From: Halosimplex salinum
Lineage (GTDB): Archaea > Halobacteriota > Halobacteria > Halobacteriales > Haloarculaceae
Direction of reading: 5' to 3'
DNA length: 64,000 nt
Assembly: GCF_003730195.1 (NCBI RefSeq)
Contig: NZ_QWGG01000006.1
Span: 214,290 to 278,289, forward strand
Every line of letters begins with the position of its first letter. Position 1 is the first letter of the stretch. A model generated the notes under the pieces. It worked only from the letters and a program-made list of their open reading frames with translations, searched no databases and was not told where the DNA came from. Both the position numbers and the translations under genes were made by a program. Below, piece after piece: positions 54,443 through 63,547 of this stretch.

Positions 54443-54847
54443 ATGACAGCGTCCGCCGACTCCGCGTCTGTCTCCGATATCTCTCCGTCTGCGTCGCCCA
54501 CCGCAACGTGGTTGGCTCTCGCCGCTGTCGTGCTCGGCCACGTCGGGCTGCTCGTTGTCTTTCCGGACGGGACCGGCCTGGTTCCAGTCGTAGTCCTTGA
54601 GGGCGGGTTACTCGCGATAGCAGCCGGCTCGGAACTGCTGTTCGGCGGTCGTGACCGTGGAACGGTCGGTGTTCTCGGTTTCGCGTGGCTGCTGCTGGTC
54701 GGCGGCGCCGTGCTGGCGACTCGCGTCTGGGACCCGCTGATCGCCGCGTTTGCCCTCGTCTGTGTCGTCGCGCTCCTCTCGTACGCGCTTCACCGGGTGG
54801 AACTCGTCGCACTCGGACTCGTGGAGGTGGCCGATGAGCGCGAGTGA
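54443..54847 (+). CDS. Four-helix membrane protein of MoxR/DUF58 cluster
   Basis: This 134-aa protein has a Ser/Asp-rich N-terminus (SADSASVSDISPSAS) and four predicted helices between about residue 23 and 125. It is not recognised beyond a resemblance to the haloarchaeal DUF7519 group found behind DUF58. It overlaps the next gene by 14 nt, so the two are translated together. Confidence 0.6.
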   Translation: MTASADSASVSDISPSASPTATWLALAAVVLGHVGLLVVFPDGTGLVPVVVLEGGLLAIAAGSELLFGGRDRGTVGVLGFAWLLLVGGAVLATRVWDPLIAAFALVCVVALLSYALHRVELVALGLVEVADERE

Positions 54848-55739
54848 TCTGGTCGACGACGTGGACGACGTGGAGGTTCCCGAGGCGGATCGGCTCCGGG
54901 GTGAACTGGAGACGCTCCGCGAGGAAAACGAGCGGCTCAGGGCGGAGTACGCGCGGGCGAAGCAGTCCCAGTATCGACGGAGCGCGGCGACGCTCGCGGC
55001 GATCGGCGTGCTGGCGTTGCTCGCCGGCGTGGTCGTCGCCGACGCGCGGACCGTGCTGTTCGCGCTGGGCGGGACTGGTGTGTTTCTGGGCGTTTTGACC
55101 TACTTCCTGACCCCGGAGCGGTTCATTTCGGCGTCTGTCGGCGAGGCGGTGTACGCCTCGTTCGCCGAGAACGAGTCGAAGGCGATCGCGGAGTTGGGGC
55201 TCGAATCGGAGTGGGTGTACGTCCCGCGAACAGATTCTGACCGTGAGACCAGTGCCAAATCGGTCACCGACGTTCGACTGTTTGTCCCCCAACACGCGGA
55301 GTACGACGTTCCAGCGGACGACGAACTATCGAATCGATTCGTCGTCGCCGACAACGGGCGTAGACGGGGAATCGCCTTGCAGCCGACGGCAGCCGACCTC
55401 TACACGGCGTTCGAACAGGCAGTTACGGGTGAACCGGACGAGGATCCAGCAGCCGTGATGGCCCAGTTGGGCGACGCGCTCGTCGAACAGTTCGAACTCG
55501 TCGGAAGCGTCGACAGCGAGGTCGATAGCGCGGCTGGACACGCCTCTGTACGTGTCGATGGAAGTGCCCTCGGTCGTCTCGACAGAGTGGACCATCCAGT
55601 CACCTCCTTGCTCGGTGTCGGACTGGCGACAGTCAGTGGGCGATCGGTTTCTGTCGAGGTGGCTCCGGCCGACGATGCCGGGACGGAGTACGTCGTCTCG
55701 TGTTCGTGGCCGGTCGAGGACGGAGGTGATGCAGTGTGA
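54834..55739 (+). CDS. Coiled-coil membrane protein (DUF7982-like)
   Basis: This 301-aa protein has a leucine-zipper-like coiled coil (RLRGELETLREENERLRAEY, about 20-40), then two helices (about 52-90). A soluble domain follows with FVPQHAEYDVPADDEL and HPVTSLLGVGLATVSGRSVSVEV. Its function is unknown. Genes of this layout follow DUF58 in haloarchaea. It starts within the end of the preceding membrane protein gene. Confidence 0.62.
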   Translation: MSASDLVDDVDDVEVPEADRLRGELETLREENERLRAEYARAKQSQYRRSAATLAAIGVLALLAGVVVADARTVLFALGGTGVFLGVLTYFLTPERFISASVGEAVYASFAENESKAIAELGLESEWVYVPRTDSDRETSAKSVTDVRLFVPQHAEYDVPADDELSNRFVVADNGRRRGIALQPTAADLYTAFEQAVTGEPDEDPAAVMAQLGDALVEQFELVGSVDSEVDSAAGHASVRVDGSALGRLDRVDHPVTSLLGVGLATVSGRSVSVEVAPADDAGTEYVVSCSWPVEDGGDAV

Positions 55740-55837
55740 GTGGGGTGGCTCGTCTCACAAGTGATGACCGACTACCGACAGCATCGGGCATCGTGGACCG
55801 CCACGGGCGAACGTCTGGTGGGATGGTTGGTCGTTGA
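55736..55837 (+). CDS. Possible 33-residue linking ORF
   Basis: A GTG overlapping the preceding stop (GTGTGA) opens a 33-codon frame, whose TGA overlaps the next ATG (TGATG). The layout matches the mini-ORF between glmU and glmS. The peptide is Arg/Gly-rich and matches nothing known. It could simply bridge ribosomes to the next gene. Confidence 0.25.
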   Translation: MSGVARLTSDDRLPTASGIVDRHGRTSGGMVGR

Positions 55838-56112
55838 TGACGACAGCACGGCGACAGCGGTTCTTCCTTGGACAGGCTATCTGGATGCTGGGGACGATCG
55901 TCGTATTGACACTCCTGTCGTCGCTGTCACTGGACGTGTTTTTCGTCGTCTCGCTCATCGGATTCCTTGTGGTCGTCGAGTTGACCGCACCGTTCAACGT
56001 AACGCCTCAGTGGCGACGGCGACTGAAGTGGATCGTACTGGTCGGTCTCGTGGGATTCGGGTACGTCGTGATCCGACGGATCCTATCGATTCTACCGCCT
56101 GGTATTTTCTGA
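55837..56112 (+). CDS. Small membrane protein
   Basis: This 91-aa protein has three hydrophobic segments: LGQAIWMLGTIVVLTLLSSL, VFFVVSLIGFLVVVEL, and WIVLVGLVGFGYVVIRRIL. Its N-terminus is basic. It is not recognised as a named family. It lies at the end of the DUF58 operon, after a possible mini-ORF, and before a 113-nt gap with an ATTACC/GGTAAT inverted repeat (56169-56182). Confidence 0.6.
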   Translation: MTTARRQRFFLGQAIWMLGTIVVLTLLSSLSLDVFFVVSLIGFLVVVELTAPFNVTPQWRRRLKWIVLVGLVGFGYVVIRRILSILPPGIF

Positions 56113-56225
56113 ATCGGTGGACCCTGACTGTAAGACGGTCAAGAAACGGGCCAATGCAGTGAGGGCATATTACCAAGGTAATAGACCGAGGGGCTTTTCA
56201 GCGACTCCATGCTACTCAGCCACCA

Positions 56226-57269
56226 ATGGACGGACAGCGGGGCTTCGATTTCGGACTATGGTCGCTTATACCGCGACCTGTTCGACGACTTCCGGCAGAC
56301 CTGTCCGCTGTGGTTCTCCTCGTTTTACTCGCGTCACTCAGTGCAGTCCTTCCCGTAGTTAGCGAAACACCGGTCCGAATCGTGTTCGGGTTGCCGTTGG
56401 TTCTGTTCATCCCAGGGTACGCGCTTGTTGCCGCGCTGTTTCCCGAAGCGAGCTCTGAGGGTAGTGTAAGTGGCGAAGGCGAGACGCTAACAGAGGGCAG
56501 GGGCACGGCTAACGATGGTGGGATCGATCTCATCGAACGTGTCGCACTCTCATTCGGGCTGAGTATCGCCGTCGTCCCCCTGATCGGACTCGGACTGAAC
56601 TTCACGCCGTGGGGGATCCGACTGGGGCCTATCCTCGTCGGGTTGGGTGGATTCACCCTCGCTGCGACGGCAGTCGCAGCACGGCGACGGCGTGATTTGC
56701 CAGTAGACGAACGATTTGCCGTCCCGTATCGAACCTGGTTCAAATCCGGGTACGAAGAGCTACGGTATCCCGACTCCCGCCTAGACGGGGCGCTAAATAT
56801 CGCCCTCGTCTGTAGCGTTCTTCTCGCTTCGGGATCGGTTGCCTTCGCTGTTGCTGCCCCTATGCAGGGTGAATCGTTCACCGAGTTCTATCTCCTGACC
56901 GAAGACGAGAACGGCGAACTTGTGGCGGACGACTATCCGCAGGAACTGTCTGTAGGGGAAAGTACGGAACTCACGGTCGGGATCGGAAATCAGGAGAACA
57001 GACAGGTTTCGTACACCGTGGTCGTCGCCATGCAGGAAGTCGAGACAGACGGGAACACGACCACAGTACGCCAGTCGAGGGAACTACAGCGGTTTTCGCC
57101 GACCCTCGCGGACAACGAGACTTGGCACCAGCCGCACGAGATTACGCCGACGACATCCGGAACGAACCTTCGGCTTACGTATCTATTGTACGAGGGGGAC
57201 CCTGGTGAAGATAGGAGTCTGGATTCGGCATACCGTTCGAATTATATCTGGATCAACGTAACACGGTGA
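56226..57269 (+). CDS. DUF1616 membrane protein
   Basis: This 347-aa protein begins with two helices (VVLLVLLASLSAVLPV; FGLPLVLFIPGYALVAALFP) followed by the DUF1616 motif IERVALSFGLSIAVVPLIGL. Another pair of helices comes next, then a C-terminal extracytoplasmic beta domain (about 210-345) with ELSVGESTELTVGIGNQENR. The function is unknown, but archaeal DUF1616 genes are common beside glycosylation genes. Base composition is lower in GC from here to the window end. Confidence 0.82.
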   Translation: MDGQRGFDFGLWSLIPRPVRRLPADLSAVVLLVLLASLSAVLPVVSETPVRIVFGLPLVLFIPGYALVAALFPEASSEGSVSGEGETLTEGRGTANDGGIDLIERVALSFGLSIAVVPLIGLGLNFTPWGIRLGPILVGLGGFTLAATAVAARRRRDLPVDERFAVPYRTWFKSGYEELRYPDSRLDGALNIALVCSVLLASGSVAFAVAAPMQGESFTEFYLLTEDENGELVADDYPQELSVGESTELTVGIGNQENRQVSYTVVVAMQEVETDGNTTTVRQSRELQRFSPTLADNETWHQPHEITPTTSGTNLRLTYLLYEGDPGEDRSLDSAYRSNYIWINVTR

Positions 57270-57357
57270 TATCGTGCGATCGGTGCCCGCAGGCGGCGGC
57301 AACCACCCAGTATTTATTGGTGGACAGTAATACCGAGATAACGATAAGGATCGATGG

Positions 57358-58644
57358 ATGACTGAAGCAATGGACCGAAGCGCTGACCGCCCGCTCGAGT
57401 TCGGTTCCCGCGACAGAGCAGTTGTCGCGATCCCTACAGGGGCCGGCGATCCGGGCGGGGTCACGACTACGATTCTCCGTGCGAAAGAGCGCGGCCATCA
57501 TGTCTTTGTCTATTGTGAAGACCCCTCCACCGAGGCCGCCGAGTTCGCCCGGGAACTCGGTGCGACGGTAATCGAACGTCGTCCAGCCCTCGAGTTCGAC
57601 GAACAAGTCCAGACTGACGCACGTGACGAGGGATTTCCGGGTGTCATCGAGTTTGAAACGCCCGAGGAACGTCTCGATTTCGAGTACAGTCTTTCGAAGT
57701 TGAGAGAAAGCACTGCGTATAGCGTCGTTGGCGGAATTAAGTACGATGCCGATTCGAATCTTCTTATCGGGATCCCGACGTACAATGAAGAAGTGGGGAT
57801 TGGAAGTGTTGTCCTGTCCGCGAAGTCGGTCGCGAGAGAAGTTATCGTCGTAGATGACGGTAGCACCGATGACACAGTCGAAATCGCGAAAGAAGCCGGT
57901 GCGACGGTCGTGGAACACGAAGAGAACAGTGGAAAGGGCGCGGCCATCCAGACGTTACTGGACGAGGTCCGGACCCGAGAGTTCGATGCGTTCGTACTTC
58001 TGGACGGTGACGGCCAACACGACCCAGACGAAATTCCGGCCGTCGCTGAACCGATCGTCGAGGACGATGCGGAGTTGGTGATTGGGAGCCGATACCTGGA
58101 CGACGGTACCGAAGACGAGACACCGACGTATCGGCGTCTCGGACAACGGGTTTTGGATCTTCTCACCTTCGGTCCGTCACAGACTCACGTGACGGATTCG
58201 CAGAGCGGATTCCGGGCGCTTTCTCCGCGCGCCGTCGACGAACTCGCGGTGACGACGGACAACTTCGGCGTAGAAACCGAGATGATCGACCTCGCTTCTC
58301 AAAACGACCTAGAAATCGTCGAGGAACCGATCGAAGCACGTTACGAGGGAATCGATGGACAGACACAGAATCCGCTTCGACACGGTCTCACAGTCGTCGC
58401 CTTCATACTGCAACTCGTCCGTGACAGGCATCCGCTCCTCTTTTTCGGTCTTCCGGGTCTCGCTTTACTCGTGATCGGCGCTTACTACGGGCTCGACGCC
58501 GTCGTTATCTATCGATCCACTGGCCGGTTCTACCCCGCGAAGGTTCTCGTGAGTGGTTTCTCGACGATCCTCGGTGCTATCGGGATCTTCCTCGGTCTCG
58601 TACTGAATCGTATCAGCAACATGCTAGCAGCACTCGACGAGTAG
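57358..58644 (+). CDS. GT2 glycosyltransferase with extra N-terminal domain
   Basis: This 428-aa protein has a dolichol-phosphate-hexose synthase-like GT2 core (from about 135): GIPTYNEEVGIGSVVL, VIVVDDGSTDDT, FVLLDGDGQHDPDEI, and QSGFRALSPRAVDEL. Two helices follow (about 355-380 and 395-420). The first ~130 residues are a separate Rossmann-like domain (AVVAIPTGAGDPGGVTTTIL). It probably loads a sugar onto a polyprenyl phosphate or extends a lipid-linked glycan. The WecB-type gene follows after 27 nt. Confidence 0.85.
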   Translation: MTEAMDRSADRPLEFGSRDRAVVAIPTGAGDPGGVTTTILRAKERGHHVFVYCEDPSTEAAEFARELGATVIERRPALEFDEQVQTDARDEGFPGVIEFETPEERLDFEYSLSKLRESTAYSVVGGIKYDADSNLLIGIPTYNEEVGIGSVVLSAKSVAREVIVVDDGSTDDTVEIAKEAGATVVEHEENSGKGAAIQTLLDEVRTREFDAFVLLDGDGQHDPDEIPAVAEPIVEDDAELVIGSRYLDDGTEDETPTYRRLGQRVLDLLTFGPSQTHVTDSQSGFRALSPRAVDELAVTTDNFGVETEMIDLASQNDLEIVEEPIEARYEGIDGQTQNPLRHGLTVVAFILQLVRDRHPLLFFGLPGLALLVIGAYYGLDAVVIYRSTGRFYPAKVLVSGFSTILGAIGIFLGLVLNRISNMLAALDE

Positions 58645-58671
58645 GATACCCCACATCCACCGCTTTAGTCC

Positions 58672-59769
58672 ATGATTCACGAAGATCACCACGTCGCGAT
58701 CGTCCTCGGGACCCGCCCTGAAATAATCAAACTATCCTCGGTCATCCGTGAGTGTCAGAAACGGAAAATCCAGTTCACGCTTATCCACACAGGCCAGCAC
58801 TACTCCGATGAACTGGATAGCGTCTTCTTCGAGCAACTAGAGCTGCCGGCCCCTGACTATCAATTGGCGGTCGGTTCGGGGTCACACGGTGAGCAGACCG
58901 GGGAGATGCTCGCCGAAATCGAACGTGTTCTCCTCGACGTAGAGCCTGATACGGTTCTCGTTCAGGGAGACACGAACTCCGTGTTGGCGGGCGCCATCGC
59001 CGCGAGTAAACTCCCCGTCGATATCGGACACGTCGAAGCGGGGCTCAGGAGTTTCGACCGTGAAATGCCCGAGGAGACCAACCGAGTAGTCACAGACCAC
59101 GTCGCGGACTACCTGTTCGCACCGACTGAGACGTCTGCAGACTACCTCCGTGACGAAGACCTCGACGAGGAACGCATCTACGTCACTGGAAACACGGTCG
59201 TCGACGCAGTTCGAGAACACCAGGCGCTCGCCGCGAAAAAAAGCACCGTACTCGAGGATTTTGGGCTGGACTCTGGTGAATTCGTGTTACTGACGGCCCA
59301 CCGGGCGGAGAACGTGGACGACCGTGAGCGATTCGATGGGCTACTCACAGGTGTCGAACGTGTCGCCGTGGATCTCGATACCGAAGTTATCTACCCGATC
59401 CATCCGCGAGCGAAGAATCGACTCGACGAGTTCGAACTCGAAGTCCCAGAACGCGTCCAGTTAGTCGAACCTCAGGACTATCTCGACTTTCTGGAGCTAG
59501 AACGGGCAGCATCGCTCATTCTTACCGATTCTGGCGGCGTACAGGAGGAAGCATCCATTCTCGGCGTCCCCTGTGTGACGCTCCGGGACAACACCGAACG
59601 TCCGGAGACCATCGACGTTGGCGCGAACCGCTTGGTCGGTGTCGACCCGAACGCGATCCGAGACGGAGCCGTCGAGATGTACGAAACATCTTCTGCGTGG
59701 GAGAATCCGTTCGGTGACGGAACTGCAGCGGAACGAATCCTTGAGGCAGTCGCCGACCGCTCGGAATAA
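58672..59769 (+). CDS. wecB: UDP-GlcNAc 2-epimerase (non-hydrolysing)
   Basis: WecB interconverts UDP-GlcNAc and UDP-ManNAc. The 365-aa GT-B-fold protein has LGTRPEIIKLSSVI, IHTGQHYS, LVQGDTNSVLAGA, HVEAGLRSFDREMPEE, LLTAHRAENVD, and LILTDSGGVQEEAS, all family signatures. No UDP-ManNAc dehydrogenase (WecC) is in the window. UDP-ManNAc or ManNAc could feed either a ManNAcA-type glycan or the NeuB pathway upstream. Confidence 0.93.
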   Translation: MIHEDHHVAIVLGTRPEIIKLSSVIRECQKRKIQFTLIHTGQHYSDELDSVFFEQLELPAPDYQLAVGSGSHGEQTGEMLAEIERVLLDVEPDTVLVQGDTNSVLAGAIAASKLPVDIGHVEAGLRSFDREMPEETNRVVTDHVADYLFAPTETSADYLRDEDLDEERIYVTGNTVVDAVREHQALAAKKSTVLEDFGLDSGEFVLLTAHRAENVDDRERFDGLLTGVERVAVDLDTEVIYPIHPRAKNRLDEFELEVPERVQLVEPQDYLDFLELERAASLILTDSGGVQEEASILGVPCVTLRDNTERPETIDVGANRLVGVDPNAIRDGAVEMYETSSAWENPFGDGTAAERILEAVADRSE

Positions 59770-59809
59770 TAAACGAGCCTCCTCGCTGTCCCAGAATCAG
59801 AGGGGGCAC

Positions 59810-60730
59810 CTACAGGTCGTATTCGGATTTGAACCACTCGATAGTCTCCGGGATGCCCTCCTCTGGCGGCACCTGGGGGTCGTGGTTCAGGTGATCACGC
59901 GCTTTGGTACTGTCGATACGTTTCACGTCTGTCGTCATCTCCTCTTTTTCTTCGTACGTGACGATACCGTCGTCCTTGTCGAGGTAGTCGAGGATTAGAT
60001 CCGAGAGCTCTCCGATAGAGATCTCCCAGTCTGGGTTCCCGCCGAGGTTGTACACTTCTCCCGGGTGGAAGTTGTCGACGATATTTGCGAGCGTCCGCGC
60101 CGTGTCTCCGACGTAGTCGAAGATGCGTTTGTGGCCCTCGTACACGGTGTACGGCTTGTCGTTCAAAGCGTGCCAGATGAATATCGGAACGACACCTCGA
60201 TATTCACTGTAATGCTCCTGCGGGCCGTAACAGTTAACTGGACGAACCATTACTGACTCCGTGCCGAATTTCTCCATAGCATTCCTGACCTGCATCTCGT
60301 TGACTCGTTTTGACATCGCGTAGTCGTTCATCAACCGGAACGACTGCTCTTCGGTCAACTCTTCAGTCATCGTCCCGCTGTGGTCACCGTACACCTCTGC
60401 GCTCGAGAAGTCGATCAGTCGGAATCCCTCGTCTGCCTGAATCCTGAGGATGTTCTTCGTCCCGACGGCGTTCGTCTGCCAGAGGTTCTCGTAGTGGTCC
60501 TCACCGTTCCAGCGACCATACTCGGCCGCTGCGTTGTACACGTAGTCGAAGTCGTGTTCGTCGAATACATCCCGTAGCTGTCGATACTCGCCGATATCGA
60601 CGCGGTAGTGGCGTTCGTCCGGTGAGAAATCGATGTCGAGCGTCCAAACGTTGTGGTCTCGTTCTCTGAGTTCGTTGACCAGATTAGCGCCGATAAATCC
60701 TGTTCCACCGGTCACGAGTATGTCTGCCAT
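59810..60730 (-). CDS. NAD-dependent nucleotide-sugar epimerase/dehydratase (SDR)
   Basis: This 306-aa protein has LVTGGTGFIGANLV, FSSAEVYGDHSG with the catalytic Ser, NDYAMSKRVNE with the Tyr/Lys pair, and HKRIFDYVGDTART. It belongs with UDP-glucuronate or GDP/dTDP-sugar epimerase-like SDRs. It has its own TATA element (TGTTTAAG, 60757-60764 reverse strand), 27-34 nt before the ATG. It is convergent with wecB. Confidence 0.85.
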   Translation of the reverse strand: MADILVTGGTGFIGANLVNELRERDHNVWTLDIDFSPDERHYRVDIGEYRQLRDVFDEHDFDYVYNAAAEYGRWNGEDHYENLWQTNAVGTKNILRIQADEGFRLIDFSSAEVYGDHSGTMTEELTEEQSFRLMNDYAMSKRVNEMQVRNAMEKFGTESVMVRPVNCYGPQEHYSEYRGVVPIFIWHALNDKPYTVYEGHKRIFDYVGDTARTLANIVDNFHPGEVYNLGGNPDWEISIGELSDLILDYLDKDDGIVTYEEKEEMTTDVKRIDSTKARDHLNHDPQVPPEEGIPETIEWFKSEYDL

Positions 60731-60768
60731 TACTTTCCGAACAGACCTGCGCCTTGCTTAAACATTCC

Positions 60769-61998
60769 TCACTCTGTCGAGGGAATCGCCGTCGAGTCGC
60801 GGCTTGGAGGATCAGATCCGTCGGTGACCATTTCGAGGTGGTTCTCGAACTGCTCAGCCAATCGCGTCCAGTCGTGTTTATCGGCGTATCTCAGACCTTC
60901 TCGGACACGTGCATCGTACTCGTCAGACTCCAGGAGATCGAGAATAGTATCGAACGCGTCATTCGGGCCGTCGGTGTACACGACGCCACTCTCCTCACCG
61001 AACTCCTTTTCCAACCCCGGAAGCCGCGTCGCAACGACCGGGCTCCCCGACGAAAGGTACTCGTACATCTTTATCGGGACGATGTCGTGCATCGTCTCGT
61101 TGTGTTCGGCGGGCAGGAGACAAACGTCTGCGTAGTCGAGATAGTTGGGAATCTCTTCGAACGGAACGCGTCCGGTGAGGACGAGCTGGTCTCCCAACTG
61201 GTCCTGTTTAATCTCTTTCAGTTCGTCGTACAGGTCGCCCTCTCCGACGACGACCAGTTTGAGGTCGTCGTGTTCGTCCGTCGCTGCCAGATCCTGTGCG
61301 AGTTCTCGGAGACCCGAGAACTCGTAGAGCCAGCCCATGAAGAACAGAACCGTCTCGTCGTCTCCGATATCTACCGGTAGGTCGACGGTATCACTATCGC
61401 CTTCTCTGTATCTATCGACGTCGACGCCGCCCGGAACCACACGGGTAACGGCGGGATCTGCTCCCAGATTTACCGCATACTCACGGAGCCCCTCGTTTAT
61501 CGTATAGACGAAGTCAGCCCGTTTGACCGCACGAGATTCGACAATCTTTGCGACCCGCTGGAGGGCCCGATTCGAAAGGAGAGTGTGCAGGTGATCGATC
61601 AGGTAATACACGAACGGCACGTCGTTCGCACCGGCCAGACGTGCGGCGAGATACGCGTTCAAGATCCCGAACCCGACGACTACGTCCGGCTGAAACTCGT
61701 CGAACTGCCGGTTGAGCTCCCGTGAATGGGCGGGAAGGATCGACGCTTTGTCCAGCAGGGGGAACTTGAGCATGGCGGGCCTGATCAACGAGATCTCGGC
61801 GTCGTCGACGATCTGGGACTCGGGAGCGATCTCCTCTCGGCCGCGATACCGTTCCGACGAGTCGGTCTCGCGCCAGAGGAACTCGAAGTCCACGACTCGG
61901 ACTTCGTGGCCCATCGTCTCCAGGCGCTCAAAGAGGTGATGCTGCTGGTGTGGGCCCCGCTCGATCCAATCAGTCTCCTGGACTACAAGTATCCTCAC
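60769..61998 (-). CDS. GT4-family glycosyltransferase
   Basis: This 409-aa protein begins RILVVQETDWIERGPHQQHH. It has VLFFMGWLYEFSGLRELAQDL, then VCLLPAEHNETMHDIVPIKM, then YEYLSSGSPVVATRLPG, with the GT4 donor-site acidic residues. The substrate is unknown. It overlaps the upstream SDR gene by 4 nt, so the two are co-translated. Confidence 0.86.
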   Translation of the reverse strand: MRILVVQETDWIERGPHQQHHLFERLETMGHEVRVVDFEFLWRETDSSERYRGREEIAPESQIVDDAEISLIRPAMLKFPLLDKASILPAHSRELNRQFDEFQPDVVVGFGILNAYLAARLAGANDVPFVYYLIDHLHTLLSNRALQRVAKIVESRAVKRADFVYTINEGLREYAVNLGADPAVTRVVPGGVDVDRYREGDSDTVDLPVDIGDDETVLFFMGWLYEFSGLRELAQDLAATDEHDDLKLVVVGEGDLYDELKEIKQDQLGDQLVLTGRVPFEEIPNYLDYADVCLLPAEHNETMHDIVPIKMYEYLSSGSPVVATRLPGLEKEFGEESGVVYTDGPNDAFDTILDLLESDEYDARVREGLRYADKHDWTRLAEQFENHLEMVTDGSDPPSRDSTAIPSTE

Positions 61999-63017
61999 GC
62001 TGGATCGTGGTCTTCGAACTCCTCACTCGCTGCTGCCTCGATTCGGTCCCTGTTGTCTTCGAACCACTCGTGGACATCGTCCAGTCCGTCGGCGAACGAT
62101 GTCGTTGGTTCATAGCCGAGAACGCGCTGAGACTTCTCTATCGAGCCGACGATCTGCGGCTTGTCGTCCCACTCTCGTCGCTCCCTGAACTCGATGCCTG
62201 CACTGTTCTCAACCCTGTCGTTGATCATGCGCGCCATCTCGACGACTTCCGTGTCCTGTCCAGTGGCCAGGTTGAACGATTCGCCGACAGCGTCCTCCAC
62301 GACCGCCATTCGGAGCAGTCCATCCACTATGTCACCGACGTAGGTCCAGTCGCGCGTCTCCGTTCCGTCACCAGTGATAGGCAGTTCTCGGCCGTGACTG
62401 GCCCAGTAGAAGAAGTTCGGGATGACGTTACGATATTTCCCAGGTACCTCTCCTGGACCGAAGGAATTGAAGAACCGCGCGTTCGCAACCGGGAGGTCGT
62501 AGAGATTGTTGAAGTACTTCGCGTACATCTCCCCGAGCTGTTTCGTGATCTGGTACGGTGTGCCGTGGTCGATCGTAAAGTCGTCTTCTTCGAAGGGAAT
62601 CTCCGCGTCACCGCCATAGATTCCACAGCCGGACGACGCATAGACGAACCGGTCAAGGTCCCGCATCTGGGCGTACTCTAGAAGTTTGAGCGTCCCCATC
62701 CCATTGATGCGGAGATCGGTTTCGGGATGATCGACGGAGTTCTTGTTCGCGAAGTGTGCTGCTAGGTGGAATACGTAGTCAAGATCACGTTTGAACACCC
62801 GCTTGAGTTTCTCTTCATTGAGGATGCTCCCTTTGATGGTGGTTATACTGCTGTCGTGGGGGATTAGCCACTCGTATCCAGAAGAGAAGTCATCTAGAAT
62901 GACTATTTCAGAGGTGTTGTGTTCAGAGAGTTTCGAAATTAGATTGCTCCCGATGGCCCCTGCTCCGCCAGTAACGAGGACAGTCTTTCCATCGAACGCT
63001 GTACTGAGTGATTTCAT
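61995..63017 (-). CDS. NAD-dependent nucleotide-sugar epimerase (SDR)
   Basis: This 340-aa protein has VLVTGGAGAIGSNLI (Ala in the third Gly-rich position, where most have Phe/Tyr), YASSGCGIYGGDAE, PYQITKQLGE with the Tyr/Lys pair, and TRDWTYVGDIVDGLL. It is probably a UDP-glucose/GlcNAc epimerase-like enzyme. A TATA element TATTAAT (63041-63047) lies 24-30 nt before the ATG, so the message is leaderless. It heads the operon with the GT4 gene. Confidence 0.86.
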   Translation of the reverse strand: MKSLSTAFDGKTVLVTGGAGAIGSNLISKLSEHNTSEIVILDDFSSGYEWLIPHDSSITTIKGSILNEEKLKRVFKRDLDYVFHLAAHFANKNSVDHPETDLRINGMGTLKLLEYAQMRDLDRFVYASSGCGIYGGDAEIPFEEDDFTIDHGTPYQITKQLGEMYAKYFNNLYDLPVANARFFNSFGPGEVPGKYRNVIPNFFYWASHGRELPITGDGTETRDWTYVGDIVDGLLRMAVVEDAVGESFNLATGQDTEVVEMARMINDRVENSAGIEFRERREWDDKPQIVGSIEKSQRVLGYEPTTSFADGLDDVHEWFEDNRDRIEAAASEEFEDHDPA

Positions 63018-63040
63018 AACAGTAGCTCTTTCGGGGCGGC

Positions 63041-63047
63041 TATTAAT
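63041..63047 (-). promoter_or_regulatory. TATA box for the SDR-GT4 operon
   Basis: The reverse strand reads ATTAATA, 24-30 nt before the ATG at 63017. Confidence 0.58.
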
Positions 63048-63444
63048 GTCTTTGACAGTGCGTGGATTGTCGATCTCATCAGTTTAGTTGTAAAGAGCCG
63101 ATATGAAATATTTCACGTATTCCTTCTCCCTTTACCCAGAGTAACTGACTAAATGAGTACAACCGAATATGATCGATTGCATAATTCCTGTACTCGGAAC
63201 GGTGTGCCACTTCTAATACGGAATCCTGAGGCGCCCAATTTCAGTTACAGACTTCTCTCGGCCTTTGATAAAGAAATTAGATCCCGCACTTGATCTTACC
63301 TAAACCAAAATTGAATATGCGATTCATATAGTAATATTGCATGTATGCGTAACTAGAATTGAATATGTGTGCAAAGATGGCGTTATGGAACCGGGCGGCC
63401 GGATACCAATCTTGCATTCTAAACGGCCCTCCATCGAACATCTC

Positions 63445-63461
63445 TAACCACGTAGTGGTTA
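63445..63461. repeat. 7-bp inverted repeat with 3-nt loop
   Basis: TAACCAC and GTGGTTA are exact reverse complements around GTA, inside the AT-rich gap. It could be a regulator site or part of an insertion scar. Confidence 0.45.
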
Positions 63462-63547
63462 AGACTCATCCGGTGCGGCAGCGATGAGCAGCAGAGAATT
63501 CGGAGATAATCTATAATCGCCAACACATCGAAATGCTATTGGATCGA

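Larger units (their letters stand above)
63018..63547. other. AT-rich gene-free 530-nt region
   Basis: This stretch is clearly richer in A and T than the rest of the window and holds no ORF that looks coding. Visible parts are a direct repeat ATTGAATATG (63310-63319 and 63358-63367) and a 7-bp palindrome TAACCAC-GTA-GTGGTTA (63445-63461). It looks like a worn junction between the glycan genes and an insertion. Confidence 0.6.

Noticed and set aside
50668..54501. A 1277-codon open frame on the reverse strand
   Set aside because: Only the part up to the GTG at 52848 is a real gene; the rest is the antisense of the DUF58 gene, and a TATA element sits right before the GTG.
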